The notes below the pieces were generated by a model. That model did not search any database. It saw only the letters and a program-made list of their open reading frames with translations, and was not told the DNA's origin. The position numbers and the translations under genes were made by a program. DNA of 64,000 nucleotides from NCBI RefSeq assembly GCF_014931565.1, contig NZ_CP063353.1, positions 1,426,001-1,490,000 on the forward strand, in the 5' to 3' direction. Shown here piece by piece: positions 7,980 to 17,038 of the stretch; positions within the stretch are counted from its first letter, which is position 1; every line of letters begins with the position of its first letter. This stretch comes from Clostridium sp. 'deep sea'. Its GTDB lineage: Bacteria; Bacillota; UBA994; PWPR01.

Positions 7980-9431
7980 TTATTGGTAGATATTATTTTC
8001 ACTTCTACAATGGTCAACATACCATACTTGAGCTAAAAAATCATTCTGCTTAGCTTGTTGATCAAAGTTCCAGGGAGACTGTACACATTTACTACACCAA
8101 TGTCCTGCTTTTAAAACTAAATATGGGCTTGCTTTAAACTCATGTCCTTCCGAACATAACCATTTGAGCTTTGTGTGCAAATCACCTTTAACCATTGTTA
8201 AAGATAAACACTTTCCACCTCTATATTCTGCAGCTTTTTGCATATCTTCAATAACAAACTCTTGATCTTTTTTTGTTTCATCATACCCATGGTTAAGAGT
8301 TATATGGGGGGGGTCTATAATGTGGTTAAACGTGTGCCAATCACCAATACTATTCCAATCTTTAATTGATCCAAAATATGCTTTTATTTTAGTTTTATCA
8401 TTATGTTTTGCCCAGTAAAGAGGGGTATTTGCATTCTTTAAACTCTCCTTAATCATATGTTTTTTAACTATTTTTTTAGGTAGGTATTTGAGTAATTTTA
8501 TATAGAAAGGTAATTTATCTTTAATGCCCTGCATTATATCTTTTAAACCTTCACTTCTAAAGTTAAGATACTCATTTAATTTATCTGAATCTAAGTAAAA
8601 ATGTCCATGAAAATTTCTTAAGGCAAACATATTGGGATTATATATATCATGTAGGTTAATATTCATTAAGTTGAGTAGTTTTTGCATAAGTTGATATGCT
8701 GTTAATCTGTAACACTTTCCCCCTCCTATATTATATACTTTACGCCAAAAATGCTTAGGTAAATCTTTAAAACAGATATTGGCTAACAATCTGCCTGAGT
8801 CTTTAGCCGATACCCATTCAATATGATTATTTAAAGATTGATGAAAAGCAATTCCATCGTTAATGCTAAGAATTTTAGTATGCAAAATACCCGTTTGCCT
8901 TATAGAGACCCATTGTTTAAGACCAGACTCAATAACATACCGCTCTGCTGCAATTTTAGACAAAGCATAGTAATCATATACACTTGGCACTAAGGGGTCA
9001 CCTACTCGCCCCCAATGCACAGGAAAAGCTCTGTTACCTGTTTGGGCTACGGTACCAACATATACTAATTTGACTTGGCTATTATCTTTTCTCTGCAAAA
9101 TTGCATCTACAATATTTTTAGTTCCACCATAATTAACCTTCCAAGCAAGTTCAGGATTACGGTCAGCGAGTGGTGATACTAGTGCTCCAACATGAAGTAC
9201 TATATCTACACCCTTTATTGCTTTTTTAACATCGTTATAGTTTACTAAATCTCCCCAAATAATTTTTACATTGTTTTCTTTTTTATATTTAGCTAAAATT
9301 TTTTTATCTTTTTGGGTTGGTAATGAAAAAAGTATTAAGTTATGTTTATCTTTATGCTTTAATAACTCAGCTACCCCCGCTTGTCCCATAGTTCCACTAG
9401 CTCCTGTTAGCAATATGGTGATTTTTTTCAT
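7980..9431 (-). CDS. NAD(P)-dependent epimerase/dehydratase with C-terminal zinc ribbon
   Basis: 483 residues, longer than the usual ~330. The N-terminal two thirds form an extended short-chain dehydrogenase fold: TGASGTMG nucleotide loop (residues 9-16), VLHVGALVSP, and the catalytic Tyr155-x3-Lys159. The last ~100 residues contain Cys426-x5-10-His-type WLCSEGHEF and Cys446-x2-Cys449 (HWCSKC), a treble-clef/zinc-ribbon pattern known from phage and endonuclease-associated domains. The combination is unusual. A TetR gene is divergent from it 220 bases away and may control it. Substrate unknown. Confidence 0.75.
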   Translation of the reverse strand: MKKITILLTGASGTMGQAGVAELLKHKDKHNLILFSLPTQKDKKILAKYKKENNVKIIWGDLVNYNDVKKAIKGVDIVLHVGALVSPLADRNPELAWKVNYGGTKNIVDAILQRKDNSQVKLVYVGTVAQTGNRAFPVHWGRVGDPLVPSVYDYYALSKIAAERYVIESGLKQWVSIRQTGILHTKILSINDGIAFHQSLNNHIEWVSAKDSGRLLANICFKDLPKHFWRKVYNIGGGKCYRLTAYQLMQKLLNLMNINLHDIYNPNMFALRNFHGHFYLDSDKLNEYLNFRSEGLKDIMQGIKDKLPFYIKLLKYLPKKIVKKHMIKESLKNANTPLYWAKHNDKTKIKAYFGSIKDWNSIGDWHTFNHIIDPPHITLNHGYDETKKDQEFVIEDMQKAAEYRGGKCLSLTMVKGDLHTKLKWLCSEGHEFKASPYLVLKAGHWCSKCVQSPWNFDQQAKQNDFLAQVWYVDHCRSENNIYQ

Positions 9432-9651
9432 TTTTATGCCCCTTTAACACCATTAATATATACATAAATTATAATTAAAAGTTCTCGTTTAACACTTAAA
9501 AATCCTTTTACTTATTAAAGCACACTAACAACAAAGCTCTAAATTTAAATAAAACTAAGCTAAAAAATATGTATACAATACTGTAGTTACTTGACTAAAG
9601 CAATATAGTAAATTATAATAGTGTTATAATTTTTATAAGGGTGTTATAAAT

Positions 9652-10242
9652 ATGAATAAATCAGCAATTAGTAAACGACAGTTAAAGGCCCAAAGAGTTA
9701 AAGACCTGTTTATTGAAACAACAAAAAATATAATAATTGAACAGGGCATTAAAGAGGTTTCAGCACGTAAGGTTGCTGATGAAGCAGGCTATACCTTTGC
9801 AACTATCTACAATCATTTTAAAAATATGGATGAGCTTTTGTTTGCTACAAGGTCAAAGATTATAGCGGAGTTAATTAGTGTATTACAGATTACAGCTAAT
9901 AATTCGAAAAACGTTATTTATGATGTTTTTAGATGTTATATAGATTACCTAGTTAATAATACAAATATATTTGAGTTATTATTTTATGTAAAACTAAATA
10001 AACAACATACTAATTTTGAAAAGAATGTAGACTATGCTTTACTCAGTGAGATGTTTATAAATTCATTTAAACAACTTAATTATAGGGAGGAGCTACTTGA
10101 TGTCTGCAATACCATTTTTTTTAGTATTCATGGCATGTTAATGATATATATATCAGGTAATTTTAATATGCAAAAAGAAGAACTTTTTTTACACCTTAAT
10201 AAAACGCTAAAGCTATTTAAGTTGGAGGTAAATAATGCCTAA
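9652..10242 (+). CDS. TetR family transcriptional regulator
   Basis: 196 residues with a clear N-terminal TetR helix-turn-helix (IKEVSARKVADEAGYTFATIYNHFKNMDELL). The C-terminal domain is helical and unassigned. Its last codons overlap the following small membrane-protein gene by eight bases, and the ribosome binding site of that gene (GGAGG) lies inside it, so the two are translationally coupled. The start is in a promoter region with two GTGTTATAA copies (about 9622 and 9642), a possible operator. It is divergent to the dehydrogenase/zinc-ribbon gene. Confidence 0.85.
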   Translation: MNKSAISKRQLKAQRVKDLFIETTKNIIIEQGIKEVSARKVADEAGYTFATIYNHFKNMDELLFATRSKIIAELISVLQITANNSKNVIYDVFRCYIDYLVNNTNIFELLFYVKLNKQHTNFEKNVDYALLSEMFINSFKQLNYREELLDVCNTIFFSIHGMLMIYISGNFNMQKEELFLHLNKTLKLFKLEVNNA

Positions 10243-10609
10243 AGAAATTATTAACACTATTTTTGCTAAGCTAAGCTCTGTATTATTAATCTTTACTATA
10301 CTTTTATGGCTATTTAGAATTGTTGATAACAAGAAAAAAGGAAAAATTAATAACATATATAAAAAAACCAAAGGTTTTCATAAAATTGCTGGTAAACTAC
10401 TAATAATAACCTCACTAATACATGGATTATTAGCCCCTGTAAAGATACTATCTCTTAACTTTGGAACAGCAACATTTATTACTGTATTTATTATTGCTAT
10501 TAGCTGCGCTTTTCAAAACGATACTAATTTAAATAAATGGCTTATACCACATCGAATTTTGGCTCTATTAGCCTTTGCTTTTATGGTTTTACATTTAATA
10601 ACAAAATAG
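10235..10609 (+). CDS. Four-helix membrane protein, ferric-reductase/cytochrome-b-like
   Basis: 124 residues with four predicted membrane helices. Paired histidines occur in the second and fourth helices (FHKIAGKLLIITSLIHG and WLIPHRILALLAFAFMVLH), spaced as in heme-binding ferric reductase-like or cytochrome b561-like membrane proteins. This suggests, but does not prove, two b-type hemes and an electron-transfer role. It is co-transcribed with the TetR gene by overlap. No flavin/NADH-binding partner is adjacent. Confidence 0.6.
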   Translation: MPKEIINTIFAKLSSVLLIFTILLWLFRIVDNKKKGKINNIYKKTKGFHKIAGKLLIITSLIHGLLAPVKILSLNFGTATFITVFIIAISCAFQNDTNLNKWLIPHRILALLAFAFMVLHLITK

Positions 10610-10662
10610 TAGCAATGAAATTAAAATAAAATCATCCTATTTCACAGGATTAGGCACAAAAA

Positions 10663-10710
10663 CTAAAAAAATATCGCCCACAACAGAGAGAATTTGCTGT
10701 GGGCGATATT
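10663..10710 (-). terminator. Strong rho-independent terminator of the BCCT/betaine reductase operon
   Basis: A perfect 13-bp stem, AATATCGCCCACA (10670-10682) with TGTGGGCGATATT (10698-10710), followed on the minus strand by a run of seven T. It starts 17 bases after the BCCT stop codon. Confidence 0.9.
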
Positions 10711-10727
10711 ATATAAATAATTGCTAT

Positions 10728-12224
10728 TTATACCTTTTCGGTTTTTAAAATTTTCACCAATGAAATCATGGCAAAAATCATAATAAAAGCAAATGGGAAA
10801 GCCGCTACAATTGAGGCTGTTTGCAACATTTGCAGACCATTTGCGGTAACTAATAGTAAAGATAAGGCAAGTCCAGACTGAATTACACCCCAAATTATTT
10901 TACGCTTAGTAGAGGGATTCATTTCGCCATTAGAGGATAACATGCCTAATACAAAAGTGGCTGAATCTGCCGATGTCACAAAAAAAGTACATAATAATAC
11001 AACAGCAATTAATGAGATAACTGTACCTAAAGGATACTGTTGCATAACTACAAAGAGTGAAGTTTCGGTAACTGCAGCAGCTTTGGTAGCAACATCAATT
11101 CCTGTATTAATACCAGTTGCACCAAATACAGCAAACCATAAAAATGATGCTAAAGTTGGTGCTAACAGTACTCCACCTACAAACTGCTTAATTGTACGGC
11201 CACGAGAAATACGGGCAATAAAGGTGCCTACAAATGGCGCCCAAGCAATCCACCAAGCCCAGTAAAATATAGTCCAACCGCCATACCAACTATTATCACC
11301 ATAAGGACCAATTCTAAAACTGTCTCTTATGAAATTACCAAAGTATGCCCCTAAGCCATCTGTGAAAGTATTTATGATTAATAAAGTAGGGCCAACAATA
11401 GCAGTGGCAATTAATAATATTCCTGCAACAGAAACATTTAAATTAGAAAGGAACTTTATACCCTTATCAAGACCAGTAACTGCTGAAATCATAAACAGAA
11501 TAGTTACAATAGCAACTATAGCTAATTTAACTAAGTTTGTTTCGGGTATACCAAATAAGAAGTTAAGACCACTATTGATTTGTAGTGTTCCCAAACCAAG
11601 TGAAGTAGCTACACCTGCAATTGTTGCAAAAATAGCCAAAATATCTATGAGTTTACCAATAGGACCATTTGCTCGTTCTTCACCTAATAGCGGTATAAAT
11701 ACACTACTAATTAGGCCAGGTTTACCTTTTCTAAATTGCATATATGCTAGTGCTAAAGCTAGTACACAATAGTTGGCCCAAGGGTGTAAACCCCAGTGAA
11801 AAAAAGATTTTTTTATAGCAAAATCGGCGGCAGCACCACTACCAGCAGCTGCTCCTAAAGGATTAATAAAGTGTTTTAACGGTTCTGCAACACCCCAAAA
11901 AACTAAACCAATTCCCATACCCGCTGAAAATAACATGGCAAACCAAGACATAAGACTATAAGCAGGTTTGCTATCATCGGGACCAAGTTTAATTTTGCCA
12001 TATTTACTAAATGCAATCCATATTGCAAATGCTACAAATGAAAACATAGTTAACACATAAAACCAGCCAAAGTTTGTATTTAAATAATTAAAAGCAGCCT
12101 TTGCTGCAGACTCAAACCCTTGCGGAATAAGCATTGCCCAAGCAACTATAGCCAAAGTAAATATAACAGATATATAAAATACAACATTATTTTTCTTTTT
12201 TATAGTAATTCCCTCCTTACACAT
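10728..12224 (-). CDS. BCCT family betaine/choline/carnitine transporter
   Basis: About 490 residues with twelve predicted membrane helices. The BCCT signature is clear: SAGMGIGLVFWGVAEPLKHF, FFHWGLHPWANYCVLAL, and the substrate-box region FYWAWWIAWAPFVGTFIARISRGRT. Known role: Na+- or H+-coupled uptake, or exchange, of trimethylammonium compounds. Lying after the betaine-reductase-type genes on the same strand, it probably brings in betaine (or exchanges it for product). The start is unclear: the ATG at 12224 has no ribosome binding site, while a strong AAGGAGGG just inside it points to an ATA codon at 12203. No ATG, GTG or TTG follows in frame near that site. Confidence 0.92.
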   Translation of the reverse strand: MCKEGITIKKKNNVVFYISVIFTLAIVAWAMLIPQGFESAAKAAFNYLNTNFGWFYVLTMFSFVAFAIWIAFSKYGKIKLGPDDSKPAYSLMSWFAMLFSAGMGIGLVFWGVAEPLKHFINPLGAAAGSGAAADFAIKKSFFHWGLHPWANYCVLALALAYMQFRKGKPGLISSVFIPLLGEERANGPIGKLIDILAIFATIAGVATSLGLGTLQINSGLNFLFGIPETNLVKLAIVAIVTILFMISAVTGLDKGIKFLSNLNVSVAGILLIATAIVGPTLLIINTFTDGLGAYFGNFIRDSFRIGPYGDNSWYGGWTIFYWAWWIAWAPFVGTFIARISRGRTIKQFVGGVLLAPTLASFLWFAVFGATGINTGIDVATKAAAVTETSLFVVMQQYPLGTVISLIAVVLLCTFFVTSADSATFVLGMLSSNGEMNPSTKRKIIWGVIQSGLALSLLLVTANGLQMLQTASIVAAFPFAFIMIFAMISLVKILKTEKV

Positions 12225-12227
12225 TTA

Positions 12228-12258
12228 TGAGGGATAATTATAGTGTCATTATCCCTCA
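12228..12258 (-). other. Perfect 11-bp hairpin between gamma-subunit and BCCT genes
   Basis: TGAGGGATAAT (12228-12238) pairs with ATTATCCCTCA (12248-12258) around a nine-base loop. There is no T-run on the minus strand, so it is more likely an mRNA processing/stability element or partial attenuator than a full terminator. It sits just before the BCCT ribosome binding site. Confidence 0.6.
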
Positions 12259-12271
12259 CAAATAAACTTAA

Positions 12272-13582
12272 TTAATATTTTACCTTAAATACAGTTTGCT
12301 CTTTAACATCAGCTGTTAAAGCATCTAGGGCTACCCCTACTCTATGATAGCGTAATTTCCATTGCTCTTCTTTACTGGTAGATGGATCACCTAATGGATA
12401 AGGTATAGAAATAGTTGGTACCATTTTGTTGGCGCCTACAGTTTTTGCAACTGGAATAAGGTTAGCCATTTGCACAACTGGAATACCTGCTTTTTCAATC
12501 TCTTTAACAATCGTTGCACCGCAACGTGTACAGGTTCCTCAAGTAGAAGATAGAACTACTGCGTCCACACCTTCATTTACAAAGTATTCAACCATTTCTT
12601 GACCCATACGAGCTGCCTCAGCCTGGGTTGTGCCAGTACCTACAGTAGAATAAAAATATTCATGTAGTTTGCCAATTTTGCCTTCTTTTTCATAGGCTCT
12701 TAAAGCATCTATAGGTACACATACATTTGGATTAGCATCTGCTGCAGCTGGGTCATAACCAGCGTGAATAGTTTTAAATACTCCACCCTCTAAACGATCC
12801 ATATCTTTTATGCTATAACGTCCCCATCTTGTTGCAGATGCAGATTGAATACGATCTGGATTAGCTACTGGCACAATACCACCAGAAGTAGCAAAAGCAA
12901 TAGTAGCTTTACTTAAATCTTTAATAGGTGCAGCAATTTCTACTTTATCTAGCGCAGGAATTGGCAATTCACTGACAAAATCTTCGCCTCTTAGCTTTTT
13001 AATTAACATACTAACAACGCGCTCAGAAGCAGGAACTTTATCCTCTCTCCAAACTTGGTGACGAATACCACGACCAAAGTATCCTTCGGTATCGGCATCA
13101 AATAACTCTTCGTTATTAAACATTTTGTTAGCGTAATCAGCAATAACCTTAATATTTTTACGCATTGCTGCAGCACTTCTGCCACCCTTAAAAATAATCA
13201 TGTCTTTTCTAAACATTTCTACGCCAGGGTTTTCTTCATGCATAGAAGTTAATACTGGTACATTAAATTTCTCTTGAACAGCTTTACAGATAACACCACA
13301 GGCATTACCATAACGTCCAGCCTGAAAAGCAGGACCAGCTAAAAATATATCAAATTCCTTATCAGCTAAAAAACCTAAAATTTGTTCTACTGCATCAGCT
13401 TCATTAGAACCCATATAGTTATCACCGCAAATTACGGTATGTGTTACCTCTGCATTGAGTTGTTTATTATACTCCATAGCAGGGCCAACTAAACCTTCTC
13501 TAATTACAGGTGCAAAATCAGCTTTATCTTCTCCACCAATTTGACCAAAGAATTGATTTAAATAAACAATTGCTTTTTTCAC
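12272..13582 (-). CDS. grdH: Betaine/glycine/sarcosine reductase component B gamma subunit, selenoprotein
   Basis: Read through the in-frame UGA at 12539-12541, the product is 436 residues, the standard length for GrdB/GrdF/GrdH. Selenocysteine is residue 348 in a U-G-T-C-T-R-C motif, matching the family's UxxCxxC active site. The reading frame continues 88 codons beyond the UGA with conserved GIPVVQMANLIPVAKTVGANKMVPT. Known role: with the pyruvoyl alpha/beta subunit it binds the substrate amine and transfers a carboxymethyl group to the selenol of protein A. The BCCT neighbour favours betaine (GrdH), but GrdB/GrdF cannot be excluded. The start is GTG after AGGGGGG. GrdA, GrdC and GrdD are not in the window. 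Confidence 0.9.
12512..12541 (-). promoter_or_regulatory. Candidate bacterial SECIS hairpin at the UGA codon
   Basis: Directly after the UGA (minus strand) a hairpin CGTTGC-ggt-GCAACG (12512-12526) begins 12 bases downstream, within the distance expected for a bacterial selenocysteine insertion element bound by SelB. The short apical loop contains the G-U pair often seen in such elements. Confidence 0.65.
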
Positions 13583-13595
13583 TTAGTATACCCCC

Positions 13596-14918
13596 CTAGT
13601 ATTCTTTTACTGTTTTTGTTGACCAGCCTACAACCTGATCTCCACAAAACATAGCATTATTTTCCATAATAATTGAGCCATCTTCTTTAACAGATGCACC
13701 TAAAATTTCATCATCTGCCCAACCACCAGATAAACCATCTCTGGCTAAAGCCTGTAGTTCACCAATAACACGTTCCATTGGTGGAAGTTTAATTAACTCA
13801 GATACATTACCACAAGAAACAATTGCATCTGCCTTTTCATCTAAAGTTACTAAAGGCTGAGAAGCACCGTCTCTACCAGTACACTCATTAGTTAAACCTA
13901 CTGTTTTAACTCCAGCATCTTCAAGAGCAACAATACAAGCAATAAAGTCAGCATCTGGGTTACCGTAACCCTCTTCTGCCACAATTGCTCCATCTGCACC
14001 TAAAGCATTTGCCATAGAGGCTACGACTAAAGCAGATCTTTGTTTTTGCTCTAAAGCTACGTTTAGGTTTGAAAGTATAACACCTAAGAAATTAAGGCTT
14101 TTACCATGTTCTTTATATAAACTTTTTATAGCAGGGAAGTTTTGAAAATCATAGGTAGACCATTTAGATGAACAAGGCATAAAAGAACCTGAAATAATTG
14201 CTCCATCTAAAATCTCATTAGGATGAACAAAAGTAGGAACCATTCTGTTGCAATCCCAACCGTAAAACAAATCGTTGTAACCCAATTCTTCCATTTGAGA
14301 TTGAGGCTGTAACACCATAACTACATTTGGTAAGTCATTAGTATTTTTTTGCTTTGTAACTGGTTCAAGCTCATAAGTTTCTAACTCTTCTGGCTCAAGA
14401 TCTTTAACACAACTACCAATATACTCAGCTAATCGCATACCAGCCCAGCGTAAAGCACGGTTTTTCTTTTGTTGCTCTCGCTGCTCAAATACCTCATCAC
14501 TATCTGCTACTAATACAATATTTTTTAATTGAGAGTAGTAAGTGTACTTAGCACCTTCACCTGCCATATCAATTAAACCATCTTGGAATCCACCCCAGTG
14601 TCTACCAACTACTAACACACTACAGCCTTTTAAGGCATGAGTTCTGCCAGAGCCAGCTCTTACTAAGTCCCCAGTTGTTCCTGGGAATAATGGAGAGCCA
14701 TCTAATTTAATGCGAGGCTCAATTGCCTCTTTAACAGGTACTAAACGAACATTATCTCCTGGTTTTACTATCTCGATATCAGCTTCTGTAATATGCTCAT
14801 CTTCTCTAACTACAGCTAAAGCTTCTTGTTTATTTACAGTAAGAATACCATTAGCATAAGATGTAACGTCACCAAAAACTATATCTTTAACAAAGAAGTT
14901 GCCTAATTCTAGTTTCAT
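13596..14918 (-). CDS. grdI: Betaine/glycine/sarcosine reductase component B alpha/beta proprotein
   Basis: 440 residues, the normal length of GrdE/GrdG/GrdI proproteins. Conserved stretches include VGRHWGGFQDGLIDM, FYGWDCNRMVPTFVHPNEILDGA, and GVKTVGLTNECTGRDGASQPLVTLDEKADAIVS (cited in part). Known role: the proprotein cleaves itself to give a pyruvoyl-bearing subunit that forms a Schiff base with the substrate. The segment SGSFMPCSSK with Cys249 is near the known cleavage region; from memory GrdE has Asn-Cys there, so the exact site here is uncertain. It precedes the selenoprotein gamma gene by 13 bases on the same strand and is divergent from a TetR gene. Confidence 0.88.
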   Translation of the reverse strand: MKLELGNFFVKDIVFGDVTSYANGILTVNKQEALAVVREDEHITEADIEIVKPGDNVRLVPVKEAIEPRIKLDGSPLFPGTTGDLVRAGSGRTHALKGCSVLVVGRHWGGFQDGLIDMAGEGAKYTYYSQLKNIVLVADSDEVFEQREQQKKNRALRWAGMRLAEYIGSCVKDLEPEELETYELEPVTKQKNTNDLPNVVMVLQPQSQMEELGYNDLFYGWDCNRMVPTFVHPNEILDGAIISGSFMPCSSKWSTYDFQNFPAIKSLYKEHGKSLNFLGVILSNLNVALEQKQRSALVVASMANALGADGAIVAEEGYGNPDADFIACIVALEDAGVKTVGLTNECTGRDGASQPLVTLDEKADAIVSCGNVSELIKLPPMERVIGELQALARDGLSGGWADDEILGASVKEDGSIIMENNAMFCGDQVVGWSTKTVKEY

Positions 14919-15114
14919 ATTGTTCTCCTTTCAGCACAATATTAAAACACAATTTATTTAAACGTGTTTATTTTTTATATTTTGATTATATTATAAACCT
15001 ATTTAACTTGGCAATAGAAAATTACAATATATTTTAATAATCTCTAATTCCTTTACAGTGTTTACGGTCTTATGCTAATATATACTATCAATAACATGTA
15101 AATGGTGGGGTTTT

Positions 15115-15789
15115 ATGGACAACAAAATACTTAAAAAGAATAGAATGCTTCGATATTTTATTGATGCAGCAAGTGAAATTATTGAAAAACAAGGTGTAGA
15201 GGCAATTACAGTACGTAAAGTTGCTGATTTGGCAGGTTATAATAGTGCAACTCTTTATAATTACTTTGAGAATTTAGATCATTTAATATCTATGGCTTCA
15301 TTAAAATTTATGCGAGCCTATACAGAGGATTTGCCAAATTATTTAAAAGATTGTCCAAACACTATATGTAGAGTTTTAAAAGTATGGGAGTGTTTTTGTT
15401 ACTACTCATATTCATCGCCTAAAATATACTCATATATCTTTGGCAAAAATGTGTTTAAACCTTACCCAAACAATATTAGAGAGTTCTATAATGTTTACCC
15501 AGAGCATTTAAGTGCTTTGCCAGCAGATATACTAGAGATGTTAACCCAAGATGATATCTACTTTAGGGCTTTAATACTCTTAAAAAGATGTGTTAACGAA
15601 AAGTATTTAAGAGAAGAAGATATTAATGATATCAATGAAATGACCTTGTTTATATATCAAGGTATATTATCGGAGGTGTTAACAGGTAGATTTAAAGGCT
15701 CTGTAGAGGATGCTGTAAACAAAACATTAAGGTACTTACGTAAAATCTTTGACATGCATTTGGTTAAAGATTGTGATTTATCTTATTAA
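15115..15789 (+). CDS. TetR family regulator, probable regulator of the betaine reductase operon
   Basis: 224 residues with a canonical TetR helix-turn-helix (VEAITVRKVADLAGYNSATLYNYFENLDHL). It is transcribed away from the grd-type operon across a 196-base shared upstream region, the usual place for a local repressor, so it may sense betaine or a metabolite. This is inference from position only. The start has GGTGGGG upstream. It resembles the TetR at 9652 more than those at 2604 and 16454 in the HTH region, suggesting related regulators. A bidirectional terminator follows. Confidence 0.85.
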   Translation: MDNKILKKNRMLRYFIDAASEIIEKQGVEAITVRKVADLAGYNSATLYNYFENLDHLISMASLKFMRAYTEDLPNYLKDCPNTICRVLKVWECFCYYSYSSPKIYSYIFGKNVFKPYPNNIREFYNVYPEHLSALPADILEMLTQDDIYFRALILLKRCVNEKYLREEDINDINEMTLFIYQGILSEVLTGRFKGSVEDAVNKTLRYLRKIFDMHLVKDCDLSY

Positions 15790-15848
15790 ATAATTTAAAT
15801 AAACATCATGCTAAAACGATTCATTTTTCGTAAATTCACAATACCTAA

Positions 15849-15878
15849 AAACAAGTGGTAAATACCACTTGTTTTTTT
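15849..15878. terminator. Bidirectional terminator between TetR gene and small minus-strand gene
   Basis: A perfect 12-bp stem AAACAAGTGGTA (15849-15860) with TACCACTTGTTT (15863-15874), flanked by A-run on the left and T-run on the right. It serves the TetR gene from the left and the 54-codon gene from the right. Confidence 0.85.
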
Positions 15879-15892
15879 AACAGCTAACATAC

Positions 15893-16057
15893 TTAAAGAA
15901 ATTTTCTAAATGTAGCCCTATGTTCATCTTGAAAGTTAACTAAAAACTCGTAGCCATTTTTTTGCATTTCTAATATATGCTTATTTTTTTCATCAATACT
16001 GCCATAAACATAAGAAGTATAATGCACCTTTTCAATTTTATTTGTAACATTTCTCAT
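15893..16057 (-). CDS. Small hypothetical protein, 54 residues
   Basis: A short open frame, MRNVTNKIEKVHYTSYVYG to EHRATFRKFL. It has AGGTG five bases before the ATG and ends just before a shared terminator. The product is soluble, charged and aromatic-rich with no signal or membrane segment. I do not recognise the family. Codon use is like the neighbours (AAA, TTT, TTA), and the good ribosome binding site plus terminator support a real gene. Confidence 0.55.
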   Translation of the reverse strand: MRNVTNKIEKVHYTSYVYGSIDEKNKHILEMQKNGYEFLVNFQDEHRATFRKFL

Positions 16058-16453
16058 ATTTTCACCTATCCTTATTTACTTATTATATATTATGTTCAAA
16101 ATAGCAAATAAAATTGCGTGCTGTGTTTAACTATAATACTTTAAACTCATTACCCATTAATAAAAAATTCCAAATTGTTTGCATAACACAGTTATTTAAT
16201 AAAGTTAAAAAATGTACTAAAAGAAACAGTTAGGATAGTTTGTATTTATGTAATAGCCAAGGAGCAAACCTCAAAACACTAACAAGCTAATACTACGTTT
16301 ACCCTAAACTAAAGAATTTATGGTTAGGGGTTACCCGCTTAGCTTTAACTTAAAATTCAGTTTACTTAGTACAGTCAATAATATTTAAAACAGTATACCG
16401 ATAGTGCAAAATTATAGCAAAAATTTTTCATTACAACTATGCTCATTACATTA
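16058..16453. other. Intergenic region without a recognised gene
   Basis: About 400 AT-rich bases. Both strands carry stop codons in all frames except for a chance 64-codon frame at the right edge, antisense to the TetR gene. A small GGTTA...TAACC-like pairing near 16320-16340 is seen but no known riboswitch or RNA motif is recognised. Confidence 0.5.
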
Positions 16454-17038
16454 CTATAAGTACTTACTAAAAACCGAATCTATCACCTTATCTACTAATA
16501 AATCTCTATCTTTTTCTTCTCTAAAATCAAGAGCTAAATCCGCTTTTGCTAAGTCTGTTCGTAAAAATAAACCCTGTAAAGCAAAAATCAAATTATAAGC
16601 AAGTATTTTAATATCTAATAAATCAGTGCCATTTGGGCAAACAGCTTTTACTATTGGTAAATACACACTTAAAGTTTGGTTAGTATTATCATTAAATGCC
16701 CCTTTTTGCATATCCGTTAAAATAGAGATACGTGCTATGTTTTCATTGTCAACCAAAAAAGTACAGGTTGACTTTATCATCATCCTTAACCTCTCAAGGG
16801 CAGTTTTATTTTTTAATAACAAACACATGTTGTTAAATTGCTGTATAACATCACCAATAATTTGCTGAACACAACACGCTATTAAATTCTCTTTACTTTT
16901 AAAATGATAGTTTATAAGTCCAGTACCTACCCCTGTTGCTTTGCAAATATCCCTAATGGTAATTTTACTAACATCGTCATTGGCATTTATTAAATTTATT
17001 GTTTCATTAATTATGCTTTGCTTAATATTCTTTTTCAC
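16454..17038 (-). CDS. TetR family transcriptional regulator
   Basis: 194 residues; N-terminal helix-turn-helix VSKITIRDICKATGVGTGLINYHFKSKENLI. The GTG start overlaps the TGA stop of the upstream membrane-protein gene (GTGA), so the pair is translationally coupled. A palindrome in the shared promoter (17420-17444) is the likely operator, giving autoregulation of the two-gene unit. The C-terminal domain is helical and its ligand unknown. Confidence 0.87.
   Translation of the reverse strand: MKKNIKQSIINETINLINANDDVSKITIRDICKATGVGTGLINYHFKSKENLIACCVQQIIGDVIQQFNNMCLLLKNKTALERLRMMIKSTCTFLVDNENIARISILTDMQKGAFNDNTNQTLSVYLPIVKAVCPNGTDLLDIKILAYNLIFALQGLFLRTDLAKADLALDFREEKDRDLLVDKVIDSVFSKYL

Noticed and set aside
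10942-11772. Plus-strand open frames of 107 and 147 codons
   Set aside because: They are antisense to the BCCT transporter gene, lack ribosome binding sites, and have amino-acid make-up of reversed membrane helices.
12272-12475. Separate 67-codon gene after the gamma-subunit gene
   Set aside because: It is the 3' part of the selenoprotein gene beyond the in-frame UGA; same frame, conserved sequence, no ribosome binding site of its own.
16081-16400. Riboswitch or structured RNA
   Set aside because: Only weak pairings are seen and no known motif could be placed.
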